From Dyella monticola (GTDB lineage: Bacteria; Pseudomonadota; Gammaproteobacteria; Xanthomonadales; Rhodanobacteraceae): DNA of 64,000 nucleotides. Both the position numbers and the translations under genes were made by a program. Each line of letters starts with the position of its first letter. The stretch's first letter is position 1. This document shows positions 15,991-24,878 of the stretch, piece after piece. The notes beneath the pieces are model-generated. The model had not been told where the DNA came from. It made no database searches and saw only the letters and a list, made by a program, of their open reading frames with translations. The stretch is from positions 140,141 to 204,140 of the forward strand of contig NZ_QRBE01000010.1 of the NCBI RefSeq assembly GCF_003363155.1. Reading direction: 5' to 3'.

Positions 15991-17712
15991 TTACGCGGGT
16001 TCGATGTATCTCAGCAATAACCGCGGCGATTCTCTGCCTTGCCAGTCGTTGATGGTGAGTTCGTAAGCGGCCCGCAACATGGGGGGCGGTGGCGTGCCAT
16101 CGTAGGCGTTGAACATGACGGCGTCGTAGAGCGCATCGTCGCGCGGATCGCGCAGACTCAAACGCAGATGCCGCTCGCCCATCGGTCGCCAACTGAAGCA
16201 CTCGAAGCGATTGTCGAAGACCGGCTCGGGAAACCCCTGTCCCCACGGACCGGCAAAACGCAGCATGCGCGCCATCTCCAAGGTGAACAGGCCGGCAGGC
16301 ATTTCGCCATCCGTGTAGAGCACGGATTGCAGGTGTTCTTCGTTCAAGTATTCGCGCGCCACCGCATCGAATGCTTCGGCGAAACGCGGATAGTGCTGTG
16401 TGCGCAAACTCAGGCCCGCGGCCATGGCGTGACCGCCGAAGCGTTCGATCAAGCCCGGATGGCGCGCATCGATCACCGCCAGCGCATCGCGAATATGAAA
16501 GCCTGCGATGGAACGGGCCGAGCCGCGTAGATGATCAGGGTCATCCTCGCCCGCCGGGGCGAAAGCGATTACCGGGCGATGCAGGCGTTCTTTCAGCTTG
16601 GACGCCACCAGCCCCACAACGCCTGCGTGCCAGCTTGGCTCGAACAGTGTGACGCCGACGGTCTGCGCATCGACATGCGCAGCGCTGGAGACCATCACTT
16701 CCGCTTCGGCCACCATGGCCGCTTGCAGATCGCGGCGCTCCTGATTGATGGAGCTCAAGTGTTCGGCATACCGGCGCGCCTGCGGTAGATCGTCGGTAAG
16801 CAGGCATTCCACCCCAAGGCGCATGTCTTCGAGCCGGCCGGCGGCATTCAAGCGCGGACCCACTGCATAGGCGAGATCGCTGGTGCATAGCGCGTAGATG
16901 CTGCGCTGACTGGCCTCCACCAACGCGAGGATGCCTGCGCAACCACGGCCACTACGCAGGCGTTTCATGCCCGCTTCCACCAGTACGCGGTTGTTGAAAT
17001 CCAGCGGCACCAGATCGGCCACGGTACCGAGCGCAACCAGATCCAGCAATACGGAAAGATCCGGCTCCGGCGTGGTCGCGAACCCACCGTGCTCGCGCAG
17101 ATGCGCGCGCAACGCTAGCAGTACGTAAAACATTACGCCCACGCCGGCCAGCGCCTTGCTGGGAAAATCATCGCCATGCACATTGGGATTGACGATGGCA
17201 TCCGCCTCCGGCAAATGATCGCCGGGCAGATGATGATCAGTGACGATGACACGCATGCCGCGTGCACGCGCGGCGGCGACACCGCTCACGCTGGCGATGC
17301 CGTTGTCGACCGTGACGATGAGTTGCGCATGCGACGGCAATGCTGCGACAAGCGCCGGCGTGAGCCCATAGCCGTGCACAAAGCGATTCGGTACCACGTA
17401 ATCCACGCGTTGTGCGCCAAGCATGCGTAAACCGCGCACGGCTACCGCTGTGCCGGTGGCGCCGTCGCAATCGTAGTCGCCGGCAATGACGATCGACATG
17501 CCGGTGCGGACGGCCTCGGCAAGCAAGGTGACGGCTTGCTGCATGCCGCTCAATTGCTGGGGTGCCAACAGTCGATTCAAGCGGTGCTCGGCATGTTCCG
17601 GGCTTAGCACACCGCGTGAGGCGTAGATGCGCTGCACGATATCAGGAACGCCAGCACCCCATCCTGCCGGCTCACCCAGCAACGGACGCCGCTTCAGCAA
17701 TTGCCGCGTCAT
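15991..17712 (-). CDS. recJ: Single-stranded-DNA-specific exonuclease RecJ
   Basis: 573 residues, the usual size for RecJ (E. coli 577). DHH-family motifs are visible: motif I IAGDYDCDGATGT (residues ~77-89), the DHH motif VIVTDHHLPGD, and the DHHA1-domain signature RFGGHAMAAGLSLR near residue 435. The enzyme degrades ssDNA 5' to 3' in recombination and mismatch repair. The start ATG at 17712 overlaps the stop of the COG4255 gene by four bases. A longer upstream reading frame exists but lies entirely over that neighbour and shows no RecJ-like sequence. The C-terminus (DWQGRESPRLLLRYIEPA) is family-like. Confidence 0.96.
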   Translation of the reverse strand: MTRQLLKRRPLLGEPAGWGAGVPDIVQRIYASRGVLSPEHAEHRLNRLLAPQQLSGMQQAVTLLAEAVRTGMSIVIAGDYDCDGATGTAVAVRGLRMLGAQRVDYVVPNRFVHGYGLTPALVAALPSHAQLIVTVDNGIASVSGVAAARARGMRVIVTDHHLPGDHLPEADAIVNPNVHGDDFPSKALAGVGVMFYVLLALRAHLREHGGFATTPEPDLSVLLDLVALGTVADLVPLDFNNRVLVEAGMKRLRSGRGCAGILALVEASQRSIYALCTSDLAYAVGPRLNAAGRLEDMRLGVECLLTDDLPQARRYAEHLSSINQERRDLQAAMVAEAEVMVSSAAHVDAQTVGVTLFEPSWHAGVVGLVASKLKERLHRPVIAFAPAGEDDPDHLRGSARSIAGFHIRDALAVIDARHPGLIERFGGHAMAAGLSLRTQHYPRFAEAFDAVAREYLNEEHLQSVLYTDGEMPAGLFTLEMARMLRFAGPWGQGFPEPVFDNRFECFSWRPMGERHLRLSLRDPRDDALYDAVMFNAYDGTPPPPMLRAAYELTINDWQGRESPRLLLRYIEPA

Positions 17713-18629
17713 CGCGCGCGCTGCCGCCAGAAGCGCAAGCGATGCAAGGGTCGATGCAGCCAGCGTTCGCCGCTGTCGAAGGCGAGCAACAACGGCTGGC
17801 GTCGACTCAGTGATTGCAGGCGCGACCACCATTCGGAAGCAATGGTCTCGGCAGGCTGATCTTGCAGGTCGATCAACCAGCCTGCTTGCGCCGCACCGAT
17901 CGACGCTCCGTCGCGTTGTTGTATGGAAATACCGGCACGCTGTGCCAAGGCACGCAGCAACATGTCTTCGCCAATGACGCCTCGCAACGTGGTATCGATG
18001 CGCAACGGGCGCACACCGCCGCCCCAAAACCACAGACTGTTGATGGGCGGAACGTTACGCTCGCGCCGTTGCGCATTCAGCGGGTGCTGATGCAACAAAA
18101 CTTGCACTTCATTAAACAGTACACGCCAGCGGCGACCTTCCGCACCCTGCGGCAGATGCTCGTAAAGATCTCCACCAAGCGCCTGTTCTGGTGCGGCAAA
18201 GTCAGGCAACGGCGTTTGTATCGGTACGCGCAGGTGCCAGTGCTGCGGCGAAGAAACCTCGAGCGCCATGCCCGCTTCGTCGAATACCGGCTGCAACGGC
18301 TCAGCCAGAGCCTGCGCCTCGTCCATGCTCAACGGCAATTGTCCGCAGGCGAGCAGCCGCGCGCCGCTCATGTCCGGTTGCACCCAGGCAGGGTCGGCGC
18401 TCAGCCAGCATGCATCGCCCGCATCGCCGCACAAGTAGTCGCGGATGAGCGCGGCGGCCGGCAGCGGTTCATGACAATGAAAATAGCTTGCCAGACCACC
18501 GAGATAGCCGGCGCTGCCATGCGGAAGCGAGTCGGCACTCTGCAGCAGCATGCGCAGCGGGTGCGATGCATCGAAGCGCTGTAACGCCGGCAGCCAACAT
18601 TCCAAAGGTCGAGATTCGGTGCTCGCCAT
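17709..18629 (-). CDS. COG4255 conserved protein (unknown function)
   Basis: 306 residues. It carries the motif RNVPPINSLWFWGGG, which I associate with COG4255, a proteobacterial family sometimes annotated as related to cofactor-independent phosphoglycerate mutase, although no mutase activity is established. Other visible segments are an N-terminal half with DPAWVQPDMSGARLL (also family-like) and a C-terminal WWSRLQSLSRRQPLLLAFDSG. No membrane segment or signal peptide is evident. It starts 3 bp downstream of the ABC-F stop and is coupled to recJ by a 4-bp overlap, so the three are one minus-strand transcription unit. Confidence 0.85.
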   Translation of the reverse strand: MASTESRPLECWLPALQRFDASHPLRMLLQSADSLPHGSAGYLGGLASYFHCHEPLPAAALIRDYLCGDAGDACWLSADPAWVQPDMSGARLLACGQLPLSMDEAQALAEPLQPVFDEAGMALEVSSPQHWHLRVPIQTPLPDFAAPEQALGGDLYEHLPQGAEGRRWRVLFNEVQVLLHQHPLNAQRRERNVPPINSLWFWGGGVRPLRIDTTLRGVIGEDMLLRALAQRAGISIQQRDGASIGAAQAGWLIDLQDQPAETIASEWWSRLQSLSRRQPLLLAFDSGERWLHRPLHRLRFWRQRAR

Positions 18630-18632
18630 CGA

Positions 18633-20525
18633 TCAGGCTTCGAGCAATTCGTACAGCGCAAGCCATTCGGCTTCAAGCGCTTCTTTCTCTTTGCGCAGCT
18701 CCGACTGGCGCTGGCCGAGCTTCATCAGTTCCGCCGTCGAGCCGTTGTAGGTCTCCGGATCGGCGAGTTTCTGGTCCAGCTTGACCAACTCCTCGTCGAG
18801 GGCCGCCACGCGCGTTTCGATTTTCTTCACGCGCTGGCGCGAGGCTTTTTCGCTTTCACGCTGCGCGGCAGCGGCGCGGCGACGATCGGCTGCCGATTCC
18901 GTCGCCTTGGCTTCGACCTCGGCTTTCTTGGGCGCCGAGCTACGTGCGCGCAGCCAGCGTGCGTAATCGTCCAGATCGCCGTCAAAGGGTTCGACCTTGT
19001 GATCGGCGACGCGCCAGAAGCTGTCGCACACCATGCCGAGCAGATGGCGATCGTGCGATACGAGCACCAGTGCACCATCGAAATCGGCCAGCGCGTCGGC
19101 CAAGGCTTCGCGCATGTCCAGATCGAGATGGTTGGTCGGTTCGTCCAGCAGCAACAGGTTGGGTTTGTCCCATGCGATCAACGCGAGCGCAAGGCGTGCG
19201 CGTTCGCCGCCGGAAAAGCCGTCGACGGATTCAAACGCGCGATCGCCCGCGAAATTCCAGTTGCCCAGAAAATCACGCAGCGCTTGCGCGGCGATGCCGG
19301 GTGCTTTGTCCTGCAGGTGATCGAACGGGCTGGCGCCTTCGCGCAGGCTTTCCACGGTGTGCTGGGCAAAGTAGCCGATCTTCAGATCCTTGTGCGCCTT
19401 GCGTTCGCCATGCAGCGGGGCCAGTTCGCCGACCAGCGTTTTTACCAGCGTGGATTTACCGGCACCGTTCGGCCCGAGCAGGCCCACGCGTTCGCCTGCT
19501 TCGAGCCGGAAGCACACATCGCGAAGAATGACCGCTGCTGGTTGCCCTGCCTCAGCAGCATAACCGGCCTCCACATCTTCCAATTGCAGCATCGAGTCGG
19601 GCACACGCTCGGGCACGGCGAATTGAAAGTGGAACGCCCGCTCCGCACGTACCGCTTCGGTACCGGCCATCTTTTCCAGGCGCTTCATGCGCGATTGCGC
19701 TTGCTTGGCTTTGCTGGCCTTGGCCTTGAAGCGGTCGATGAACGATTGCAGATGCGCGCGTTCGGCCTGCTCGCGCTCGTGCGCAATCTGCTGCAGGCGC
19801 AATTGTTCGGAACGTTGCCGCTCGAACGCGCTGTAATTGCCTGCGTAGAGCTTGGCCCTGCCTTCGTTGAGATGGAGGGTGTGGGTGATGACGCCGTCGA
19901 GAAATTCGCGGTCGTGCGAAATCACCAGCAACGTACCCTGGTAACGGCGCAGCCACTCTTCCAGCCATAGCACGGCGTCCAGGTCCAGATGGTTGGTGGG
20001 CTCGTCCAGCAGCAGCAAGTCCGAAGGCGCCATCAGCGCGCGCGCAAGGTTCAGACGCACGCGCCAGCCGCCTGAAAATTCCTGCACGGCGCGCTCATGC
20101 GTATCGGCGCTGAAACCCAGCCCGTGCAGCAGGCGCCCAGCGCGCGCGCGCGCATCGTAGCCGTGAAGCTCCTCAATGCGGTGATGGGCGCGCGCCATTG
20201 CTTCGGTGTCACCGCGCGCCTGTGCATCCAGTTCATCGCGTAGCGCCGTGGCGAGCTCCACATCGCCGCCCATGACGTACTCGATGGCTGGGTCCGGCAG
20301 GGCTGGTGTTTCCTGGGCGACCGAGGCAAGCCGCAACTTGGTCGGTATGTCCAGTTCGCCTGCATCGGCCTCCAGTTGCCCCTGTAGCGCGGCGAACAGG
20401 CTGGATTTGCCACAGCCATTGCGGCCCACGACGCCAAGGCGCCAGCCACTCTGGATGACCAGGTCGATATCGGAAAGCAGCAGGCGGCTGCCGCGGCGCA
20501 GGGAGAAATGGCGGAACGCAATCAT
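18633..20525 (-). CDS. ABC-F family ATPase (YheS-like)
   Basis: 630 residues with two ABC domains and no membrane domain. Domain 1: Walker A GRNGCGKSS (~35-43), signature EFSGGWRVRLNLARAL, Walker B LLLLDEPTNHLD. Between the domains lies the charged P-site-tRNA-interaction linker (RQRSEQLRLQQIAHEREQAE). Domain 2: Walker A GPNGAGKST, signature GFSGGERARLALALI, Walker B LLLLDEPTNHLD. A C-terminal coiled coil of ~90 residues ends the protein. Architecture and length match YheS/Uup translation factors, which act at the ribosome. ATG at 20525 is chosen because the family begins MIxxxxxxxxxG at this point; an upstream in-frame extension of 64 codons runs through a hairpin-forming region and is unlikely to be coding. 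Confidence 0.93.
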   Translation of the reverse strand: MIAFRHFSLRRGSRLLLSDIDLVIQSGWRLGVVGRNGCGKSSLFAALQGQLEADAGELDIPTKLRLASVAQETPALPDPAIEYVMGGDVELATALRDELDAQARGDTEAMARAHHRIEELHGYDARARAGRLLHGLGFSADTHERAVQEFSGGWRVRLNLARALMAPSDLLLLDEPTNHLDLDAVLWLEEWLRRYQGTLLVISHDREFLDGVITHTLHLNEGRAKLYAGNYSAFERQRSEQLRLQQIAHEREQAERAHLQSFIDRFKAKASKAKQAQSRMKRLEKMAGTEAVRAERAFHFQFAVPERVPDSMLQLEDVEAGYAAEAGQPAAVILRDVCFRLEAGERVGLLGPNGAGKSTLVKTLVGELAPLHGERKAHKDLKIGYFAQHTVESLREGASPFDHLQDKAPGIAAQALRDFLGNWNFAGDRAFESVDGFSGGERARLALALIAWDKPNLLLLDEPTNHLDLDMREALADALADFDGALVLVSHDRHLLGMVCDSFWRVADHKVEPFDGDLDDYARWLRARSSAPKKAEVEAKATESAADRRRAAAAQRESEKASRQRVKKIETRVAALDEELVKLDQKLADPETYNGSTAELMKLGQRQSELRKEKEALEAEWLALYELLEA

Positions 20526-20580
20526 GTGAAATCGTAGGATCGAGACCAGGCGGGGACGCCCGAAGCCGCCCATGATAACT

Positions 20581-20785
20581 GGACATTCTGGATCAATCTG
20601 CGCAGGTGGCGCGGCCTCTGTCTGTTCGCAGGTCACAGGGCCATCGACGCACGCGGGGAGCGGCCATGGATGGCCGCTGCTTTGAGGAGCGAGGAGGGCA
20701 GACTGGCCGTCTGTCAAGACAATCGAACGAAAAGATGCGGACAGACGGAGGCCGTGACGCCTGTGCAGATTGATCCGGAATATCC
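20581..20785 (+). repeat. 205-nt inverted-repeat element: 50-bp stem enclosing two small hairpins
   Basis: Arms 20581-20630 and 20736-20785 are inverted copies. Paired as plus-strand RNA, 42 of 50 positions are Watson-Crick, 6 are G-U wobbles, and only 2 are mismatched (C-A at pair 4, G-A at pair 29). The 105-nt interior holds two further perfect hairpins: AGCGGCCA/TGGCCGCT (20659-20678, loop TGGA) and CAGAC/GTCTG (20699-20713, loop TGGCC). On the minus strand the six wobble sites become A-C mismatches, so the plus strand is the better folder. It lies between the divergent ABC-F gene and the small secreted-protein gene. It could be a structured leader RNA, an sRNA or a MITE-like insertion. 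Confidence 0.75.
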
Positions 20786-20874
20786 CTGGATCACATCTTC
20801 CGTTCTTGCTCGTAGCGCACCCCAGGCAGTTCTGCTACAACGGCGCAGCAGCGCTTTATGCGGAGAGGGGAATC

Positions 20875-21219
20875 ATGTTCAAGCACCGTCATACCCTGCC
20901 CTTGCTGGCAGTCTTGGCCCTTGGCGCCGGGCTGGCCTCGGCGCAGGCCGCTTACGCCCAGGAAACGCTGACCCAGCGTGTGCAGGACGAAAAAAGCATG
21001 AACCTGCCGGCGCGTGGACTGACCATGGCGCAGGTGGAAAAGCGGTACGGCGCTCCCTTGCACAAGCTTTCCCCGCGCGGCGGCGACTCGGCCCACCATC
21101 CGACGATCAATCGTTGGGAATACCCTAGCTTCATCGTGTATTTCGAAAAAAGCCGGGTGATCCACTCGGTGTTGAATACGCCGGCAGGGAACAATCGGAA
21201 CCCCGGCGCGGTGAACTGA
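20875..21219 (+). CDS. Small secreted periplasmic protein, unknown function
   Basis: 114 residues from an ATG preceded by GAGAGGGG. A signal peptide is clear: MFKHRHTLPLLAVLALGAGL followed by ASAQAAYAQ, with likely cleavage after an AxA motif near residue 26. The mature part contains MNLPARGLTMAQVEKRYGAP and WEYPSFIVYFEKSRVIHSVL. The 'M-x-x-V-x-x-x-x-G-x-P ... W.Y..' layout recalls BamE/SmpA-like small envelope proteins, but there is no lipobox and I do not assign it. The upstream in-frame start at 20770 falls inside the hairpin element. Its transcript probably includes or follows that structured element. Confidence 0.85.
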   Translation: MFKHRHTLPLLAVLALGAGLASAQAAYAQETLTQRVQDEKSMNLPARGLTMAQVEKRYGAPLHKLSPRGGDSAHHPTINRWEYPSFIVYFEKSRVIHSVLNTPAGNNRNPGAVN

Positions 21220-21271
21220 TTTTTCGGCCCCCTGTGCTGACAGAGGGCACGAACGAGGCGCGATATCACGC

Positions 21272-21310
21272 GCATGATCCGGGCCTTCGCCGGGATGACG
21301 CCCGGGCAAG
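21272..21310. repeat. REP-like interspersed palindrome, copy 1
   Basis: GATCCGGGCCTTCGCCGGGATGACGC around 21276-21301 is a short imperfect palindrome of the widespread (G/C)TTCGCCGG(A/G)ATGAC type. Similar sequences occur at 26001-26045 and 41006-41176 in this window, always between genes. Confidence 0.55.
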
Positions 21311-21424
21311 ATCGGGCATCACCGTACATTGACCGCCTCGCGCAACCGCCGACAGTCGTCGTAAACTCCCGCACTTCCATGCCCGGCCAACGTCCGGGCA
21401 TTCCCCTGCGCGAGTGTCGTCCCC

Positions 21425-22462
21425 ATGACCGATTCCAGCTTGCGCCTGCCGGCCGAATGGGAGCCGCAGGCCGCCGTGTTGATTGCGTGGCCGCACGCCG
21501 GCACCGATTGGGCCGACCGGCTCGAACAGGTTCAATCCACCTATGCAGCGCTCGCCGCTGCGGTGACGCATTTTCAGCCACTGATCATTGTGGTGGCCGA
21601 TGCGTCGCTGCGCGCGCACGTCGAGACAACACTGCAAGGCACGAATGCCGACCTATCGCGCATCCGCTTCGTGGAACTGCCGTATGACGACACCTGGCTG
21701 CGCGATTCGGGCCCCATCACGCTGCGCGGCGAAGACCATCGTTTCCAGCTCACCGATTTTCATTTCACTGGCTGGGGTGGCAAGTTCGGCGCGGAGCAAG
21801 ACGATGCGCTGATCGCCGGCCTGGTGCAGGCCGGCGTTTTCGGTTCGGCGCAACACAAGCGCATCGATTGGGCGCTGGAGGGCGGCGGCATCGAAAGCGA
21901 TGGCGCAGGCACCGTGCTCACGACATGGCGCTGCCTGGTGCAGCGTCATCCGGAGCAATCGCGCGAAGAGATGAGCACGATCCTGCGCGACAGCCTGCAT
22001 GCGCAGCGTGTGCTCTGGCTCGATTACGGTTATCTGGAAGGCGATGACACCGATGCGCACATCGACACCCTGGCGCGCTTCGCGCCGGGCGATCGCATCG
22101 TGTATCAGGCCTGCGCCGACACCCGCGACGTGCACCACGCCGAGCTGCAACGTATGAGCGAAGAGCTGGCCGCACTGCGCACGCCAAGCGGAAAGCCTTA
22201 CGCGCTTTATCCGCTGCCCTGGGCCAAGCCGGTCATCGACGAAGGCCGACGGCTCGCGGCGTCGTATGCAAATTATCTGATCGTCAATGACGCCGTGCTG
22301 GTGCCCGCTTATGGCGATGTCGCCGACGACGAAGCCGCGCGGATCATCGGTGAAGCCCATCCTGGTCGCACCGTGGTGCAGGTGCCCTGCCGTCCGCTGA
22401 TCTGGCAGAACGGCAGCCTGCATTGCATCACCATGCAATTGCCCGCCGGCCTGCTGGGTTGA
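21425..22462 (+). CDS. aguA: Agmatine deiminase
   Basis: 345 residues, N-terminus RLPAEWEPQAAVLIAWPHAG as in bacterial/plant agmatine deiminases (agmatine iminohydrolase), which hydrolyse agmatine to N-carbamoylputrescine and ammonia. Guanidino-modifying-enzyme motifs are visible: PYDDTWLRDSGPI, the substrate region WALEGGGIESDGAGTVLTT, a His-containing D-A-H-I-D near residue 214 (GDDTDAHIDTLARF), and the catalytic cysteine in NGSLHCITMQLP near the C-terminus. The gene lies 128 bp upstream of aguB, which takes the next step to putrescine, so both form the ADC/agmatine polyamine pathway. No dedicated aguR regulator is seen next to it. Confidence 0.96.
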   Translation: MTDSSLRLPAEWEPQAAVLIAWPHAGTDWADRLEQVQSTYAALAAAVTHFQPLIIVVADASLRAHVETTLQGTNADLSRIRFVELPYDDTWLRDSGPITLRGEDHRFQLTDFHFTGWGGKFGAEQDDALIAGLVQAGVFGSAQHKRIDWALEGGGIESDGAGTVLTTWRCLVQRHPEQSREEMSTILRDSLHAQRVLWLDYGYLEGDDTDAHIDTLARFAPGDRIVYQACADTRDVHHAELQRMSEELAALRTPSGKPYALYPLPWAKPVIDEGRRLAASYANYLIVNDAVLVPAYGDVADDEAARIIGEAHPGRTVVQVPCRPLIWQNGSLHCITMQLPAGLLG

Positions 22463-22590
22463 GGCCGCCGCCGTCGCCCCGCGCAAAGCCCAGCGGACGC
22501 TGACTTACCGTGCTGGCATTCGACCGATCCCAGGCCGGGTGCCGCTACACTATGTAGCCCACCTCGCCACTCTGGCGGACAGGATCCGGC

Positions 22591-23481
22591 ATGACCCGCA
22601 AGACACTCAAGGTCGCGCTGCTGCAGGAAACTCACCGCGGCAGTCGCGACGCCAACCTCGATGCCATCGAAGCCGGCCTGCGCGAAGCCGCCGCGGTGGG
22701 CGCCGAGCTCGTGCTGCTGCAGGAGCTGCACAATGGCCCGTATTTCTGTCAACAGGAGTCGGTGAACGAGTTCGACACGGCTGAGACGATCCCGGGTCAC
22801 AGCACCGCGCGCATTGGCAAACTGGCTGAAGAACTCAAACTGGTGGTGGTGGCCTCGCTATTTGAAAAACGCGCCGCGGGGCTGTATCACAACACCGCCG
22901 TGGTGTTCGACCGTTCTGCCACGATCGCCGGCAAATACCGCAAGATGCACATCCCGGACGATCCAGCGTTTTACGAAAAGTTTTACTTCACACCCGGCGA
23001 CCTGGGCTTCGAGCCGATCGACACCTCAGTAGGCCGCCTGGGCGTGCTGGTGTGCTGGGATCAGTGGTACCCCGAAGCGGCGCGCCTGATGGCGCTGGCC
23101 GGTGCGGAACTGCTGCTTTACCCCACCGCCATCGGTTGGGACCCGAATGACGCGCAGCCGGAGAAGGATCGCCAGCGCGAAGCCTGGATCACCGTGCAGC
23201 GTGGTCACGCCGTGGCCAACGGCCTGCCCTTGCTGGCGTGCAACCGCACCGGTTTCGAGGCCGACCCGGCGAATGTCGGCGCGGGCATTCAGTTTTGGGG
23301 CAGCAGTTTCGTTGCCGGGCCCCAGGGTGAATTCCTGGTCCAGGCAGGTGACGACAAGCGCCAATTGCTTGTGGCCGAGATCGACATGGCACGCAGCGAA
23401 CACGTACGCCGCATCTGGCCGTTCCTACGCGATCGCCGGATCGACGCCTACGGCGATTTGCTGCGGCGTTTCCGCGACTGA
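22591..23481 (+). CDS. aguB: N-carbamoylputrescine amidase
   Basis: 296 residues, a nitrilase-superfamily amidase. The Glu-Lys-Cys triad is visible as ELVLLQELHNGPYFCQ (Glu near 48), GKYRKMHIPDDPAFYEKFYF (Lys ~116) and LGVLVCWDQWYPEAARLMAL (Cys ~153). The HIPDDP.FYEKFYF.PGD string is characteristic of AguB/NLP1 enzymes. It hydrolyses N-carbamoylputrescine to putrescine, CO2 and ammonia. It follows aguA on the same strand, but with a 128-bp gap that could hold its own promoter. A 12-bp perfect hairpin follows 5 bases after the stop. Confidence 0.96.
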   Translation: MTRKTLKVALLQETHRGSRDANLDAIEAGLREAAAVGAELVLLQELHNGPYFCQQESVNEFDTAETIPGHSTARIGKLAEELKLVVVASLFEKRAAGLYHNTAVVFDRSATIAGKYRKMHIPDDPAFYEKFYFTPGDLGFEPIDTSVGRLGVLVCWDQWYPEAARLMALAGAELLLYPTAIGWDPNDAQPEKDRQREAWITVQRGHAVANGLPLLACNRTGFEADPANVGAGIQFWGSSFVAGPQGEFLVQAGDDKRQLLVAEIDMARSEHVRRIWPFLRDRRIDAYGDLLRRFRD

Positions 23482-23485
23482 CGCG

Positions 23486-23512
23486 TCTTGCTCTCTCACC
23501 GAGAGAGCAAGA
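23486..23512. terminator. Strong 12-bp hairpin after aguB
   Basis: TCTTGCTCTCTC, loop ACC, GAGAGAGCAAGA: a perfect 12-bp stem directly after the aguB stop. No T tract follows on either strand, so it may be an mRNA 3'-end stabiliser or a factor-dependent terminator rather than a classical intrinsic one. Confidence 0.55.
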
Positions 23513-23587
23513 CACACACCCCGGCTTGCACTACTGACCGCGAGTCTCCATGCTGGGCGTTCCCCTCCCTAACTGCACCTCTACTGC

Positions 23588-24820
23588 ATGAGCGTTTCCG
23601 GTACCGATCTTCACGCTACGCCTGACCTACGCGGCCAGCCGATCGAGCGCGTACATCGCGACGGCGTGGAATACGTGATTCTGGGCACCGCGCATGTATC
23701 GCGCAGCAGCGTGGAAGCGGTGCAGACGCTGCTGGCAAACGAATCCTTCGACGCCATTGCCGTAGAGCTGTGCGAAAGCCGCGCGCAGGGCATGCGCGAT
23801 CCGGAAGCATTCAAGCAGATGGATCTGTTCCGCGTGATTCGCGAAGGCAAAGCCGGCATGGTGGCGGCCAGTCTGGTGCTATCCACCTTTCAGAAACGAC
23901 TGGCCGATCAATACGGCATCCAGCCCGGCGCGGAAATGAAGGCAGCGATGGATGGTGCCGCGGAGCTGAACGTGCCGCTGTGGCTGGTCGATCGCGAAGT
24001 GGGCACCACGCTCAAGCGCGCCTGGCATAGCGTGAGTTTCTGGCAGCGTTTCAGCCTGCTCGGCGGTTTGCTGGCGAGCGTGTTCGAACGCCAGACCATC
24101 GACGAGAAGGAAATCGAAAAACTCAAGCAAGGCGACATGCTCGAAAGCGCCTTCAGCGAATTCGCCAGCGAGTCGGCACCCCTGTATCGCAGCCTGATCG
24201 CCGAGCGCGATGCCTACATGGCGGCGCGCTTGCGTGAAGAAGCAGGCCGCTCCGTCACCGCGAACCCGTGCAAGGTGTTGGTGGTGATTGGTGCAGGACA
24301 TCTCAAAGGTTTGTGCGAGCATTTGCGCATCCAGCAGGCCGATCCGGGTGCCACGGTTGCCGAGTTGGCCCAGTCGCCGCCAAAGGCGCGGTGGCCCAAA
24401 TGGGTGGCGGTCGGCTTGGTGCTATTGGTGTTCGCGGCGATTGGGTACGCGTTTCATCGCAATACGGCGCTCGGCGCAGAGGCTTTGCGCGACTGGGTGT
24501 TGTTCACGGGTGGTTTTGCCGCGCTCGGCGCATTGGTGGCGCGCGCGCATCCCTTGAGCGTCCTCGCCGCTTTCATCGCCGCCCCCATCAAGCCATTTCG
24601 ACCCGGCATTCCCGCCGGCGGCATCAGCGCCATGGTCGAGGTATGGGTGCGCCGCCCACGCGTGGCGGATTTCGAAAGCCTGCGCGACGACATCGTGCAC
24701 TGGAGCGGCTGGTGGACCAACCGGGTGGCGCGCACGCTGCTCAATTTCTTTCTGGTTTGCCTTGGCACCATCATCGGCGAGTACGCCGCCGGCATCCACA
24801 TTCTCAAGAGCCTGTTCTGA
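23588..24820 (+). CDS. TraB/PrgY family membrane protein
   Basis: 410 residues. The N-terminal domain has the TraB/PrgY motifs VEYVILGTAHVSRSSVEAVQ and DAIAVELCESRAQGMRDP, plus the conserved later VLVVIGAGHLKGLCEHL. The C-terminal part (~residues 270-410) has several membrane segments (WVAVGLVLLVFAAIGYAF, WVLFTGGFAALGALVARAHP, the ending LLNFFLVCLGTIIGEYAAGI). The family includes enterococcal PrgY/TraB, which block pheromone self-response, and eukaryotic TRABD; catalysis (metalloprotease-like) is suggested but unproven. It stands alone between aguB and the cytochrome genes, so its role here is unknown. Confidence 0.88.
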   Translation: MSVSGTDLHATPDLRGQPIERVHRDGVEYVILGTAHVSRSSVEAVQTLLANESFDAIAVELCESRAQGMRDPEAFKQMDLFRVIREGKAGMVAASLVLSTFQKRLADQYGIQPGAEMKAAMDGAAELNVPLWLVDREVGTTLKRAWHSVSFWQRFSLLGGLLASVFERQTIDEKEIEKLKQGDMLESAFSEFASESAPLYRSLIAERDAYMAARLREEAGRSVTANPCKVLVVIGAGHLKGLCEHLRIQQADPGATVAELAQSPPKARWPKWVAVGLVLLVFAAIGYAFHRNTALGAEALRDWVLFTGGFAALGALVARAHPLSVLAAFIAAPIKPFRPGIPAGGISAMVEVWVRRPRVADFESLRDDIVHWSGWWTNRVARTLLNFFLVCLGTIIGEYAAGIHILKSLF

Positions 24821-24878
24821 CCCGTCGCAGGAATTGGCAGCGCGGCTTTTTGTCACTCCCCCATGCCGCGCCCTCCCA

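Noticed and set aside
17713..18033. 107-codon N-terminal extension of RecJ
   Set aside because: It lies over the COG4255 gene in another frame, and the known RecJ length and MTRQ start fit the ATG at 17712.
20526..20717. N-terminal extension of the ABC-F protein (64 codons)
   Set aside because: It runs into the inverted-repeat element, and the family begins at the ATG at 20525.
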